Source: CAJQND01 sp051010055
GTDB taxonomy: Bacteria; Pseudomonadota; Alphaproteobacteria; Rhizobiales; CAJQND01
Length of the DNA stretch: 26,282 nt
Assembly (NCBI GenBank): GCA_051010055.1
Contig: JBPCVY010000152.1
Coordinates: forward strand, 1-26,282
Direction of reading: 5' to 3'
Shown here: in pieces, positions 1 to 8,127 of the stretch
Layout of the letters: every line of letters starts with the position of its first letter
Numbering within the stretch: position 1 is the first letter of the stretch
Translations under genes and position numbers: made by a program
Notes under the pieces: generated by a model
The model's database searches: none
What the model was told of the DNA's origin: nothing
Seen by the model: only the letters and a program-made list of their open reading frames with translations

Positions 1-970
1 GCCCTGGCCTTGCTGGGGAACGGCGGAAATGGGCCATCCAGGCACGCCGAACCTGTATGATCCGTCAATGCCGGTGGCGGAAGGTGGACTCAACTTCCGT
101 GCCCGTTTCGGCGTCAAGGCGCCGGACGAGTGGGGTGGTGAGAACCTGCTTACCGAAGGCTCGAATGAAGGTGTGTCATACCCTGTCGGTAATGAGCTGA
201 AGGGTGGACATCCGGAATTCACCATGGCGATGCTGCAGAAGCTCGGGTGGGACAAAGACCTCACCGATGACGAGCGTGCTGCCATCGACAAGGTTGCTGG
301 TGAAAAAACCAACTGGAAGACCGACCTTTCCGGCGGTATCCAGAGGGTCGCCATCCAGCATGGTTGCGCTCCGTTCGGCAACGCCAAGGCCCGCGCTGTG
401 GTGTGGACGTTCCCGGATCCAATACCGATCCACCGCGAACCGCTCTATACGCCGCGCCGCGACCTATTGCCGAAATACGCCACCTATGAGGACAAGCAGG
501 CCTACCGCCTGCCGACCCGTTATGCCTCAATCCAGAAGAACGACTTTTCGAAGGATTTCCCGACAATCCTCACGTCAGGCCGTTTGGTGGAATATGAGGG
601 TGGTGGTGATGAGTCACGGTCAAACCGCTGGCTCGCAGAGTTGCAGCAGAACATGTACGTGGAAATCAACCCGACCGATGCCAACAATGCAGGCATAAAG
701 GACGGGGAGATGGTCTGGGTGCATGGACCAGAAGGGGCCAAAGTGAAGGTCATGGCCATGGTGACCGAAAGAGTTGCCGCTGGCGTTGCCTTTATGCCCT
801 TCCACTTCGGCGGGCACATGCAGGGCGTCGACTTGCGCGATAAATATCCGCAAGGGGCCGATCCATATGTGCTTGGTGAGGCATCGAACACGGCGCAAAC
901 CTACGGGTATGACTCCGTGACACAGATGCAGGAAACCAAGGCCACACTGTGCCGCATTGAGAAAGCGTAA
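1..970 (+). CDS. fdh3A: Formate dehydrogenase alpha subunit, C-terminal part (5' truncated by window edge)
   Basis: This is the last ~323 residues of a molybdopterin (bis-MGD) formate dehydrogenase catalytic subunit, which oxidises formate to CO2. The frame is open to the left edge (first full codon at base 2, reading PWPCWGTAEMGHPGTPNLYD), so the ATG at 29 is internal. The PWPCWGTxEMxHPGTPNLYD and FRARFG motifs are typical of FDH alpha subunits. The final ~130 residues (from about FPTILTSGRLVEYEGGG) are the molydopterin dinucleotide-binding domain, with its FGGHMQGVD segment. The N-terminal [4Fe-4S] domain and the Cys/Sec ligand lie outside the window. The Fe-S beta subunit starts 11 bases after the stop, which supports the assignment. 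The symbol follows Methylobacterium FDH3 naming and is less certain than the family. Confidence 0.93.
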   Translation, partial: PWPCWGTAEMGHPGTPNLYDPSMPVAEGGLNFRARFGVKAPDEWGGENLLTEGSNEGVSYPVGNELKGGHPEFTMAMLQKLGWDKDLTDDERAAIDKVAGEKTNWKTDLSGGIQRVAIQHGCAPFGNAKARAVVWTFPDPIPIHREPLYTPRRDLLPKYATYEDKQAYRLPTRYASIQKNDFSKDFPTILTSGRLVEYEGGGDESRSNRWLAELQQNMYVEINPTDANNAGIKDGEMVWVHGPEGAKVKVMAMVTERVAAGVAFMPFHFGGHMQGVDLRDKYPQGADPYVLGEASNTAQTYGYDSVTQMQETKATLCRIEKA

Positions 971-981
971 GGAGATCCACA

Positions 982-1575
982 ATGGCAAGAATGAAGTTCC
1001 TTTGTGATGCCGAGCGCTGCATTGAATGCAATGCCTGCGTCACGGCCTGTAAGAACGAGCATGAGGTGCCATGGGGTGTGAACCGCAGGCGCGTCGTCAC
1101 CATCAATGACGGCAAGCCGGGTGAACGGTCCATTTCGGTGGCCTGCATGCATTGTTCGGATGCACCCTGCATGGCGGTGTGCCCTGTGGACTGCTTCTAT
1201 CAGTCCGACCAGGGCGTGGTTCTGCACAATAAGGACCTGTGCATCGGTTGCGGTTATTGCTTCTATGCGTGCCCGTTCGGTGCGCCACAATATCCGCAAG
1301 TGGGCAATTTCGGTTCCCGCGGCAAGATGGACAAGTGCACCTTCTGTGCTGGTGGACCGGAAACCGACATGTCGGACAATGAGTTCAAAAAGTATGGCCG
1401 CAACCGGCTGGCGGAAGGCAAATTGCCGCTTTGCGCCGAAATGTGCTCAACAAAAGCACTGCTTGCCGGCGATGGCGATCAGGTTTCGAACATTTACCGC
1501 GAGCGCGTTATTGCCCGCGGATTTGGTTCGGGTGCCTGGGGCTGGGGCCGTGCTTATCCGGGCTCCGGGTCGTAA
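982..1575 (+). CDS. fdh3B: Formate dehydrogenase beta subunit (four [4Fe-4S] ferredoxin-like)
   Basis: A 197-residue electron-transfer subunit that carries electrons from the alpha subunit to the membrane cytochrome b. Cysteine groups suited to four [4Fe-4S] clusters are visible: CIECNACVTACK near residue 13, CMHCSDAPCMAVCPVDC near 54, CIGCGYCFYACPFG near 85, and CTFC plus a later CAEMC near 115-155. There is no C-terminal membrane anchor, unlike E. coli FdoH, which fits the shorter FDH3-type beta subunit. An excellent AAGGAGAT ribosome binding site lies 8-9 bases before the ATG. It follows the alpha gene by 11 bases. A hairpin terminator after its stop separates it from the remaining operon genes. 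Confidence 0.93.
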   Translation: MARMKFLCDAERCIECNACVTACKNEHEVPWGVNRRRVVTINDGKPGERSISVACMHCSDAPCMAVCPVDCFYQSDQGVVLHNKDLCIGCGYCFYACPFGAPQYPQVGNFGSRGKMDKCTFCAGGPETDMSDNEFKKYGRNRLAEGKLPLCAEMCSTKALLAGDGDQVSNIYRERVIARGFGSGAWGWGRAYPGSGS

Positions 1576-1597
1576 CAGGCCTGAGACAGCAAAAATT

Positions 1598-1626
1598 GGG
1601 GCGGCGCGCATGGTTTGCGCCGCTCC
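1598..1626 (+). terminator. Hairpin terminator after the beta subunit gene
   Basis: The 10-base arms GGGGCGGCGC (1598-1607) and GCGCCGCTCC (1617-1626) pair perfectly except for one G-U, around a 9-base loop. A T-rich run (TGTTGTTTTGTG) follows from about 1633. This looks like a rho-independent or attenuating terminator 22 bases after the beta subunit stop. It would set the level of the downstream gamma subunit and accessory genes below that of alpha and beta, or separate them into another transcript. Confidence 0.7.
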
Positions 1627-1741
1627 GAACCCTGTTGTTTTGTGACAATGCACGTGAGAAAATCATTTTATTGGCGCCAGGCGTGATTTTGGCGGCACCT
1701 TTAGACTATGCGGGGTTGTGAGTAACCATTGAGTATCTGAC

Positions 1742-1757
1742 ATGGGTTGGAACCCAT
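1742..1757. promoter_or_regulatory. Inverted repeat just upstream of the lipoprotein gene
   Basis: A perfect 7-bp inverted repeat (ATGGGTT, two-base spacer, AACCCAT) lies 11 bases before the GGAGGGGA ribosome binding site of the gene at 1776. It could be an operator for a promoter in the 1641-1741 gap or an mRNA hairpin near the start site. I do not recognise the motif, and no clear -35/-10 pair was found beside it. Confidence 0.3.
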
Positions 1758-1775
1758 TTATGGCTGGAGGGGAAG

Positions 1776-1982
1776 ATGAGCCGCATCTCAATAGCAAGGG
1801 CGGCCGGGATGATTTGTGTAGTGGCGTTTGCGCTTGCAGCCGCTGGCTGCTGGGAAGACCGGGCACACAAGCCGACAATTAAAAAGGGAATCTATCCCGG
1901 TGAACCGCAACCGCAACTGAGCGATGAGAAGCTTAAAACTTTGCAAGAGCGCACGAACATTCAACGCGGCGGCAATATATAA
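1776..1982 (+). CDS. Small lipoprotein in the formate dehydrogenase locus
   Basis: A 68-residue protein with an N-terminal membrane segment (about residues 8-24) ending in a lipobox-like LAAAGC with the cysteine at 25, so probably an acylated lipoprotein facing the periplasm. The mature part is only ~43 residues, polar and lysine-rich, with no domain I recognise. The start is well supported by GGAGGGGA 5-6 bases before the ATG. It sits between the beta and gamma subunit genes, 26 bases before gamma, which suggests a role in assembling or anchoring the periplasm-facing complex. That role is inference from position only. Confidence 0.75.
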   Translation: MSRISIARAAGMICVVAFALAAAGCWEDRAHKPTIKKGIYPGEPQPQLSDEKLKTLQERTNIQRGGNI

Positions 1983-2008
1983 AAGATGCGGACAGCGATG
2001 GAGGATTT

Positions 2009-3124
2009 GTGATGACCGGTGTTTTCAGTTTAGCGCGGGTGCATCTGGTGATCGCCCTGGTGGTTGGTTTGTTCATTTTGGCCGCCAGCCCGGTGGTGAT
2101 CCACACAGAAGTTCAGGCTTCAACGCAAAATGCCGTCTCAACGCCTGGCCTGCCGGCCCAGCATGAGTTCTGGCAAGATGTGCGCAAAGGGGCGGCTGGC
2201 ACGGTCGCCGGCGGCAATCCCGCCGCAGGACAGCTCATCCAGTCGGAAGGCGAATATTGGCGCTATCTCCGCAATGGCCCGATTTCCAAATATGGCGCCA
2301 TGGCTATTTTGGGCATGTTCTTGCTGTTGTGCCTGTTCTATCTCCTGCGCGGGCGCATCAAGATTGAGCGGGGATGGTCCGGATGGACAATTGAACGCTT
2401 CAACAATATCGAGCGCTTTGGCCACTGGCTGCTTGCCGGCTCGTTCATCATTCTAGGGCTTTCGGGGCTCAACATGCTTTATGGCAAGCACGTGCTTTTG
2501 CCTGTGCTTGGGCCTGAGGCATTTGCCATGCTTACCCAGATCGGCAAGTACCTGCATAATTACCTGTCGTTTGCATTCATGCTGGGACTGGTGATTGTGT
2601 TCGTTCTGTGGATCAAAGACAATTTCCCGAGCCTCGCCGACCTTAAATGGCTGGCGGTTGCGGGCGGCTTGTTCACCAAGGGTAGCCATCCGCCAGCGAA
2701 GCGGTTCAATGCCGGCCAGAAGATCATTTTCTGGCTTGTGATCCTCGGCGGTATTTCCATCAGTCTTTCCGGCCTGGCGCTTATGTTCCCGTTCCAGTTC
2801 AACCTGTTTGCCAAGACCTTTGGCGTGCTCAACACTATCGGCTTTGATTTCCCGACCCAGGTGACGCCGTTGCAGGAACTGCAATTGTCCCAGCTTTGGC
2901 ACAATATTGCGTCCATTTTCATGATCTGCGTCATCCTTGCGCACATCTATATCGGTTCGGTCGGTATGGAGGGCGCGTTTGCCGCCATGGGTGAGGGGCG
3001 TGTGGATTTGAGCTGGGCGAAAGAGCACCACAGTCTGTGGGTTGAGAAGCTGGAAAAGGAGGGAAACCTTGATCTGCGCGAAGCAGAAGAAGAACCCGAA
3101 GCTTCAACCCAACCCGCCGAATAA
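2009..3124 (+). CDS. fdh3C: Formate dehydrogenase gamma subunit (cytochrome b556)
   Basis: A 371-residue membrane cytochrome b that passes electrons from the Fe-S subunit to the quinone pool. Hydrophobic segments are seen near residues 7-27 (signal anchor), 95-115, 137-160, 180-203, 240-262 and 295-317. The core has the family histidines: ERFGHWLLAG, LHNYLSFAF, LWHNIASIF and LAHIYIG, candidate ligands for two haems b. The N-terminal ~90-residue extension before the core, containing EYWRYLRNGPI, is usual in the FdoI/TIGR01583-type family. The acidic C-terminal tail is cytoplasmic. A GGAGG lies about 8 bases before the start. It is the expected third subunit of this complex, although the lipoprotein gene separates it from beta. 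Confidence 0.92.
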   Translation: MMTGVFSLARVHLVIALVVGLFILAASPVVIHTEVQASTQNAVSTPGLPAQHEFWQDVRKGAAGTVAGGNPAAGQLIQSEGEYWRYLRNGPISKYGAMAILGMFLLLCLFYLLRGRIKIERGWSGWTIERFNNIERFGHWLLAGSFIILGLSGLNMLYGKHVLLPVLGPEAFAMLTQIGKYLHNYLSFAFMLGLVIVFVLWIKDNFPSLADLKWLAVAGGLFTKGSHPPAKRFNAGQKIIFWLVILGGISISLSGLALMFPFQFNLFAKTFGVLNTIGFDFPTQVTPLQELQLSQLWHNIASIFMICVILAHIYIGSVGMEGAFAAMGEGRVDLSWAKEHHSLWVEKLEKEGNLDLREAEEEPEASTQPAE

Positions 3125-3145
3125 TGCGGCGAGCTTCTGAGCGTT

Positions 3146-4546
3146 ATGAAACCCAGTTCAGGCAAATGCCTTAAGCGCGTGATATTGGTGCTTGCAGCAC
3201 TTTGTGCTGGCCTTTTTGCGCCAGCAGCACAAGCGCGCGACTGGGTTGGCCACGGCGGGCCGGTAAAATCGGTCGCCATTTCGCCTGATGGCGCCCACGC
3301 CCTTTCGGGAAGCTTCGACTACTCCATGATTTACTGGGATATCTCGAAAGAAAACCCTGAAGTGGTGACGCGTTTTGATGACCACGAAGCAGCTGTGAAT
3401 TCGGTTGCCTTCCTGCCCGGCGGCAAGCGGGCGATAACCGCCAGCGATGATGGAAATGTCGCACTGTGGGATTTGCAAAACGGCAAACTTATAAAGCGGT
3501 TCAACGGTCACACCCATAAAGTGGTGAAAATCGCTCTTTCAAGCGATGGCGGAAAAGCGGTATCGGCTGCCTGGGATCGCACAGCGCGCATCTGGAACCT
3601 GAACGAACAAACGGCAGGCCCGGTTCTGAAAGGCCACTCAAACACCATCAACGATGCGGCCTTTTCCCAAAGCGGAAAGTTTGTGTTCACGGCAGGCTAT
3701 GACGGAGCTATCCGCCAGTGGCACACAGATGATGGTTCGCTTGAACGCATTATCTACAAGCACGGCTGGGGTGTGAACGTATTGCGAGTTTTGCCGGGGG
3801 ACAAAGAAATCTTGTTCGGCACCCTGGATGGCTTTGTCGGCGTGCTCGATATTTTCCGCGGTGAAGTCACCACCATTCTGAGGCCCTATGAGCGCCCGGT
3901 TTTGTCGCTGGTCGTCGACCCGGCCCTTGATATGGCCGCTGTCGGCGGCGGCGATGGCCGCATAACCGTGTGGGAACTGTCAACCTGGCGGGAGAAGTAC
4001 GTGCATGAGAACCCATACGGGCCCGTATGGGCGCTGGCCTTCGCAAAAGACGGCAAGCATGTTTACTACGCGGGGCTGGATGACAATGTGCACCACTGGC
4101 AGCTTGAACCTCTGAAACCGTTTGAGCTGGCGAAGGGGCAAATACCGCGCCGGTTCCAGCTCAAGGACGGCATAGGGCTCGGCGCACGCCAGTTCGCCCG
4201 CAAATGCTCAGTCTGCCACACACTCACCGCTGAAGGAGCAAACCGGGCAGGGCCGACGCTTTATAAGCTTTTCGGGCGCAAGGTGGGCACAGTAAAGGGG
4301 TACAACTATTCCCCCGCCCTGACGGGCAAGAACTTTGAGTGGAACGAGGAAACGATCGGGCAATTGTTTGCTATCGGCCCGGAGAATTTTGCCCCCGGCA
4401 CTAAGATGCCGCTGCAAAAGATGAGCAATGCGAAAGAGCGCAATGCGCTGATAGCATTTTTGAAAAAAGCGAGCGAAACTGGTAAACCAGCAGAAGATGC
4501 CTATACCCGTTTCGGGCATATAGAGAGTTTGGGAGGCTCGCAATGA
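3146..4546 (+). CDS. Secreted seven-bladed WD40 propeller fused to a c-type cytochrome
   Basis: A 466-residue protein. A signal peptide (cationic start, hydrophobic stretch to APAAQA, ~residue 28) is followed by seven WD40-like repeats ending in YWDI, LWDL, IWNL, QWHT, VLDI, VWEL and HWQL (about residues 32-328), enough to close a complete propeller. The last ~120 residues form a class I cytochrome c domain with one haem site, CSVCH (about 352-356), a GPTLYKLFGR segment, and a probable Met ligand in GTKMPLQKM. It is therefore a periplasmic monohaem electron carrier with its own protein-docking platform. It lies 21 bases after gamma, and its stop overlaps the next start (ATGA). A role as an alternative electron acceptor or docking partner of the formate dehydrogenase is inference. 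Confidence 0.88.
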   Translation: MKPSSGKCLKRVILVLAALCAGLFAPAAQARDWVGHGGPVKSVAISPDGAHALSGSFDYSMIYWDISKENPEVVTRFDDHEAAVNSVAFLPGGKRAITASDDGNVALWDLQNGKLIKRFNGHTHKVVKIALSSDGGKAVSAAWDRTARIWNLNEQTAGPVLKGHSNTINDAAFSQSGKFVFTAGYDGAIRQWHTDDGSLERIIYKHGWGVNVLRVLPGDKEILFGTLDGFVGVLDIFRGEVTTILRPYERPVLSLVVDPALDMAAVGGGDGRITVWELSTWREKYVHENPYGPVWALAFAKDGKHVYYAGLDDNVHHWQLEPLKPFELAKGQIPRRFQLKDGIGLGARQFARKCSVCHTLTAEGANRAGPTLYKLFGRKVGTVKGYNYSPALTGKNFEWNEETIGQLFAIGPENFAPGTKMPLQKMSNAKERNALIAFLKKASETGKPAEDAYTRFGHIESLGGSQ

Positions 4547-4671
4547 AAGCATTTGTCATGGCGATGATCGCGATGGCCGTGATCGGCGTCGGCGCCAGTA
4601 TGGTGCTGAACAAAATGTCGTCCTGGTCGTCACAGCAGGCTTTTGCATCAAACTCGGTGCGCATAAACTGA
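4543..4671 (+). CDS. 42-residue single-pass membrane peptide
   Basis: A short reading frame starting inside the stop codon of the WD40-cytochrome gene (ATGA overlap), with GGGAGGC 8 bases upstream as ribosome binding site. Residues 3-22 (AFVMAMIAMAVIGVGASMVL) form one membrane helix followed by a short Ser/Gln/Asn-rich tail. It is too short for most gene callers. The overlap, the ribosome binding site and the hydrophobic helix make it a credible small subunit or assembly peptide of the membrane complex. No family is recognised with confidence. Confidence 0.65.
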   Translation: MKAFVMAMIAMAVIGVGASMVLNKMSSWSSQQAFASNSVRIN

Positions 4672-4688
4672 AGCAATTCCCGTTCATA

Positions 4689-5714
4689 GTGCCGCGCGCT
4701 GCAACCGCGGGCCTTGCGCTCGTGTTCGTGGCATTATCGGCTCATGCCGCCGGGGCCATTGAAACGGCAGTCGCTGAGCGTGCTATGGCGTCGGTGGTTT
4801 CAGTAATTGCCAAGGGCGACAGAAAAAATATCAGCCCCGATGAACCGGAAGGTTCCGGTGTGGCGGTGCTTGACGGGCGGCACATTCTCACAGCTCTGCA
4901 TGTTTTTAATCTTGCCGACGATATTCGCGTGCGCACTTCTGATGGCGAAATTCTCAAGGCAAAGGTTCTGGGCCGCGACAGGGCGAGTGATCTCGCGCTT
5001 TTGCACATTGAACGCGCCTTGCCTGTATTGGATGCAGGTGGCGATCCGGGGATTGGAACTCGGGTATGTGCCATCGGCAATGCGTTCGGCCTCGGTCTGG
5101 CGCTCAGCTGCGGCACAGTATCGGCGGTGCACCGGGCCGATACGGGGTTTAACCCGGTAGAGGATTTCGTACAGACGGACGCTGCCGTAAATCCCGGCGC
5201 ATCGGGCGGGGCGCTGATTGATGAAAAGGGCAGGCTTGTAGGCTTTCTCTCTGCAATTTTCACAAAGTCTGCCGATGCCAATATCGGCGTCAACTTTGCC
5301 ATTTCCGAACCGCTTGGCATGAAGGTTGCGCGGGGCTTGCGCGACAACGTTAAAATGGCCTGGAATTTCGGCGGCGCCATATTGAAACAAGTGCCTGCAA
5401 AAGGCGCGCCCGGGCGTTTGGGAGGGCGGATTGTGCGGGTGTCAAAAGACACACCTGCCGATAAAGCAGGTTTGCAGATTGACGATATCGTCTATTTTGC
5501 CGGTGAGCGCCGCATCAGAAAGCCACGGGATTTTTATTCCGTAATGGCCAGAATGATCAGAGGCGACAGTGTGCCGGTTTTGTTTGAGCGTAATGGCGAA
5601 GGGATGACGGCGACACTTAAATGGGCGAGTGACAACAACCGAAAAAGGAACAGGGAATGGATAGTGATAAGTTCAACATGTCGATGCGCAAGTTTCTCAA
5701 GCAAGTCGGCGTGA
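4689..5714 (+). CDS. HtrA/DegP-like periplasmic trypsin-fold serine protease with PDZ domain
   Basis: Up to 341 residues: a signal peptide (to about AHAAGA, residue 23), a trypsin-like protease domain (about 30-225), and one PDZ domain (about 235-320; GRIVRVSKDTPADKAGLQIDDIVY). The catalytic triad is readable: His in ALHVF, Asp in RASDLALL, and Ser in NPGASGGAL (GASGG in place of the usual GNSGG). The GTG start at 4689 has only a weak upstream GAAG. In-frame codons upstream back to CTG at 4668 are open, so the start is uncertain. The last ~19 codons overlap the next gene by 58 bases and look non-conserved. Its position suggests quality control or processing of the periplasmic complex, which is inferred. 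Confidence 0.85.
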   Translation: MPRAATAGLALVFVALSAHAAGAIETAVAERAMASVVSVIAKGDRKNISPDEPEGSGVAVLDGRHILTALHVFNLADDIRVRTSDGEILKAKVLGRDRASDLALLHIERALPVLDAGGDPGIGTRVCAIGNAFGLGLALSCGTVSAVHRADTGFNPVEDFVQTDAAVNPGASGGALIDEKGRLVGFLSAIFTKSADANIGVNFAISEPLGMKVARGLRDNVKMAWNFGGAILKQVPAKGAPGRLGGRIVRVSKDTPADKAGLQIDDIVYFAGERRIRKPRDFYSVMARMIRGDSVPVLFERNGEGMTATLKWASDNNRKRNREWIVISSTCRCASFSSKSA

Positions 5715-5848
5715 CATCGCAGCAGCAGATTGAAGATGCGGTAAGGCAATCAGGAAAGGATTCCGGGACCGTTTCCTTGAAAGTGGTTCTTACCGGCGGT
5801 GACATCGGCCTTGAGCATGTGGTCAAAGGCGAGATTGAGCTAGATTGA
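5657..5848 (+). CDS. DUF6494 family small protein
   Basis: A 63-residue protein starting FNMSMRKFLKQVGVTSQQQIE, the hallmark opening of the DUF6494 family, which I recall from formate dehydrogenase neighbourhoods of alphaproteobacteria. Its function is unknown and it is probably cytoplasmic. AGGAACAGGGA just before the ATG is a good ribosome binding site and supports this start even though the gene lies 58 bases inside the end of the protease frame. It is somewhat shorter in the middle than other members I remember. Confidence 0.8.
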   Translation: MDSDKFNMSMRKFLKQVGVTSQQQIEDAVRQSGKDSGTVSLKVVLTGGDIGLEHVVKGEIELD

Positions 5849-5869
5849 TGCCGCAAATGTTGCACTGAC

Positions 5870-6613
5870 ATGCATCTCCCGGACCCGACATTTCCTCCGC
5901 TGTTAAGTGGCCATGCGGTGAAGGCCCCTGAACGGGCTTTTGAAAGCGCGTGTGCTGCAGCCGGTTTTGGCGATGCCGGGGCAGGTGATGTGTTTTGGGC
6001 GCGTGATACGGCGCAAATGGACTGGGCCATTGTTCTGGAGCCTGAGGTTTCCGCCGCGCAGGCCCAGCAAATGCTCATCCTGGGCCAGGCCGCATTTGCT
6101 GACGCATTCGGCGCGGTGGCCCCGCCGGAAGTGGGCGTTCATTTCCGCTGGCCTGGAACAGTGCTGATAAACGGGGCAAAGGCCGGCATCGCGCGCATTT
6201 GCATGGGGTCTGATTTGGAAGATGGGTGTCCTGCATGGATGGTTATCGGACTTTCCATAAACATCCGCCGCAAGGGGGGCACTGATGAGCCTGGCGATGT
6301 GCCCGATGAAACTGATTTGATGGAGGAAGGTTGCGGGGATGTTGACCGCACCCAGCTTGTGGAATCGCTTTCGCGCCATTTCATGAACCGGGTGCATGAG
6401 TGGCACGAAGATGGGTTCCGCCCTGCCCATGAAACCTGGACAAGCAAGGCCGAAAATGCGGGCGAAGAAGTTGAGCTCAATTGGTCGGGCGAAAAGCGTG
6501 CTGGAACGCTTCTTACCATCGATGATGAAGGCAATCTCATTCTCAAAAATGACACTCAGACAATTGCGCTAGCGCTTGATGAGTATGTTGAACATCCGGA
6601 GGCGCGCCAATGA
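5870..6613 (+). CDS. Biotin/lipoate A/B protein ligase-fold protein with C-terminal DUF4444-like domain
   Basis: A 247-residue protein of the BPL/LplA/LipB fold. The core contains VHFRWPGTVLINGAKAGIAR (about residues 90-109), which matches the KWPND...K.GGI substrate-loop motif of biotin and lipoate ligases, with Arg and Gly replacing key Lys and Asn positions. A ~45-residue C-terminal domain (about 200-245, LNWSGEKRAGTLLTIDDEGNL) resembles DUF4444. Such proteins recur in FDH loci, but the acyl substrate and target are unknown. The altered KWPN motif leaves open that it binds rather than ligates. No clear ribosome binding site is seen before the ATG. The stop overlaps the next start by four bases. 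Confidence 0.8.
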   Translation: MHLPDPTFPPLLSGHAVKAPERAFESACAAAGFGDAGAGDVFWARDTAQMDWAIVLEPEVSAAQAQQMLILGQAAFADAFGAVAPPEVGVHFRWPGTVLINGAKAGIARICMGSDLEDGCPAWMVIGLSINIRRKGGTDEPGDVPDETDLMEEGCGDVDRTQLVESLSRHFMNRVHEWHEDGFRPAHETWTSKAENAGEEVELNWSGEKRAGTLLTIDDEGNLILKNDTQTIALALDEYVEHPEARQ

Positions 6614-7098
6614 AATTTTTGCGCGTCATCATGTTTGATGAAAGTGACAGGTCCGTTTTCGAGCGGGCAGCAGAGCCCGACGAGTGGGCGGTATCTGGTG
6701 CGTTCGCGTTCGTTGAGCTGGAAGATGACATGTTTGCCGGGAAAACACGCCAGGCATTCGCCAATGGATTTATGGGCGTCGAAACATTCGGGCGCTCAAC
6801 GTTTGCATTTGTGGCGGAAATGACAGCTGAAGATGAGAAAAAAGTGCTCACCGGCCTGGCCGAGCATTTCGTTGCTGACTATGGCGCGCCATCGGTTGAA
6901 GAGGCATTGCCCGTGGCCCATGATGAAGTGAAATTCGTGCGAGAACTATGTTCGGAAAAACCGATCAACACGGTTTTCACCGTGCGCCGGACGCGCGGCG
7001 ATGATGGCACAATTCGAGAAGAGTTCCGCGAAATCACGCCGCCAGATCAGCAACCGCGCCACACGCGCATCTGGGAGGTTGTGGAAGATGAAGCCTGA
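6610..7098 (+). CDS. DUF6505 family protein
   Basis: A 162-residue soluble protein starting MKFLRVIMFDESDRSVFERA with the AAEPDEWAVSGAFAF segment that I associate with DUF6505. Its function is unknown. There is no signal peptide or membrane segment, so it is cytoplasmic. A perfect GGAGG lies 7 bases before the ATG. It overlaps the ligase-fold gene by four bases and the next gene by 11, so translation is probably coupled. It is part of the accessory block that travels with this type of formate dehydrogenase. Confidence 0.78.
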   Translation: MKFLRVIMFDESDRSVFERAAEPDEWAVSGAFAFVELEDDMFAGKTRQAFANGFMGVETFGRSTFAFVAEMTAEDEKKVLTGLAEHFVADYGAPSVEEALPVAHDEVKFVRELCSEKPINTVFTVRRTRGDDGTIREEFREITPPDQQPRHTRIWEVVEDEA

Positions 7099-8125
7099 AC
7101 GGGCGAAGGCGCCAGAGTTTTGGATTACATCAGGCGTGCATTTGCTTGACCGCGATGAGCGCGGTGCGCTGGTGGCAACGCCCGATTTCATTCGCGCCTA
7201 TTTTTCGCGCCCGGAACTGGCGCCGGTTGAAGAATCCTGCGAAGCGGAAATTGCTTTGTTTGAGAGCGTTATGAATGACCCCTTGCAAAAGGTGGACGCC
7301 TCCCGGGTCTCCGCCATGCTTGACGGGGATGCCCAGGACAATTACCGGATCATGCTGGCCTTTCGCGACCTGCTGGTGGACAAAGGCTCCCTTGAAGCGA
7401 CCTATCTCGCGATTATCAGGGGCGAGGTGGGATTTCTCATCCCGCCGCTTTTCACCGACCAGCTTGTTCACGCGATTTTGCGCAATGTGCTGGAGGGTGA
7501 AACTGATCCCATGAGGCTCAGGGCCGCTGAGCTGTTCTTCCGCGATCAGAATGTCTCCACCGATGACGGCCGAGTGATGCTGGCCGATGATGAAATCGTT
7601 GAAATGGTGGCGGAAACCGGCGGCATGGGCGGGCTTGGGCAGTTGCTGAAGGAAGCCAATACACCAATGAAGCAGGTCGAGCTCGATGTGCTCTTAGATG
7701 ACAATAAACACATCTACTGGGAACGTTCGGACAGATTCGATACGGTTATTGATTTTCGTTTCACCCAACCGGCCTTGGATGCATTTGCCCGGGTTGTGGA
7801 AAGCTGGATTGATCACTTTTTCCGCACATCCGTGCGGGTGCAACCCATGCAGAGGATCGATGATGAAAAGTGGCGCTGGCACATAGGTCTTGATTCAGAA
7901 GCAACGCGCATTTTGAACAGCCTTTACCGGGGAGAAAAAATCGGGCCGGAGGATATGGAACATGTCATCGGCCTTTTTCGCATGACATTTGAGGATGCAG
8001 ATGTGGTGCATCCGGATGTGCGCGGAAAGCCGGTATATCTTGCCGTTGCCAAGAACGCGCACGGCAAGCTTAAATTGAAGCCGCAAAATCTGCTTGTGAA
8101 CCTGCCATTGGCGGGAGGGGGATGA
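7088..8125 (+). CDS. DUF6352 family protein
   Basis: A 345-residue soluble protein opening with PEFWITSGVHLLDRDERGAL and carrying RAYFSRPELAPVEESC, FTDQLVHAILRNVLEG and LRAAELFFRDQ, which I associate with DUF6352. It is probably all-helical and cytoplasmic, of unknown function. The start at 7088 is preferred over an upstream in-frame ATG at 7001, because GGGAGG lies about 10 bases before it and the family begins here. It overlaps the preceding gene by 11 bases. It is a satellite of the FDH locus, and a role in enzyme maturation is inferred from position only. Confidence 0.78.
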   Translation: MKPERAKAPEFWITSGVHLLDRDERGALVATPDFIRAYFSRPELAPVEESCEAEIALFESVMNDPLQKVDASRVSAMLDGDAQDNYRIMLAFRDLLVDKGSLEATYLAIIRGEVGFLIPPLFTDQLVHAILRNVLEGETDPMRLRAAELFFRDQNVSTDDGRVMLADDEIVEMVAETGGMGGLGQLLKEANTPMKQVELDVLLDDNKHIYWERSDRFDTVIDFRFTQPALDAFARVVESWIDHFFRTSVRVQPMQRIDDEKWRWHIGLDSEATRILNSLYRGEKIGPEDMEHVIGLFRMTFEDADVVHPDVRGKPVYLAVAKNAHGKLKLKPQNLLVNLPLAGGG

Positions 8126-8127
8126 GG

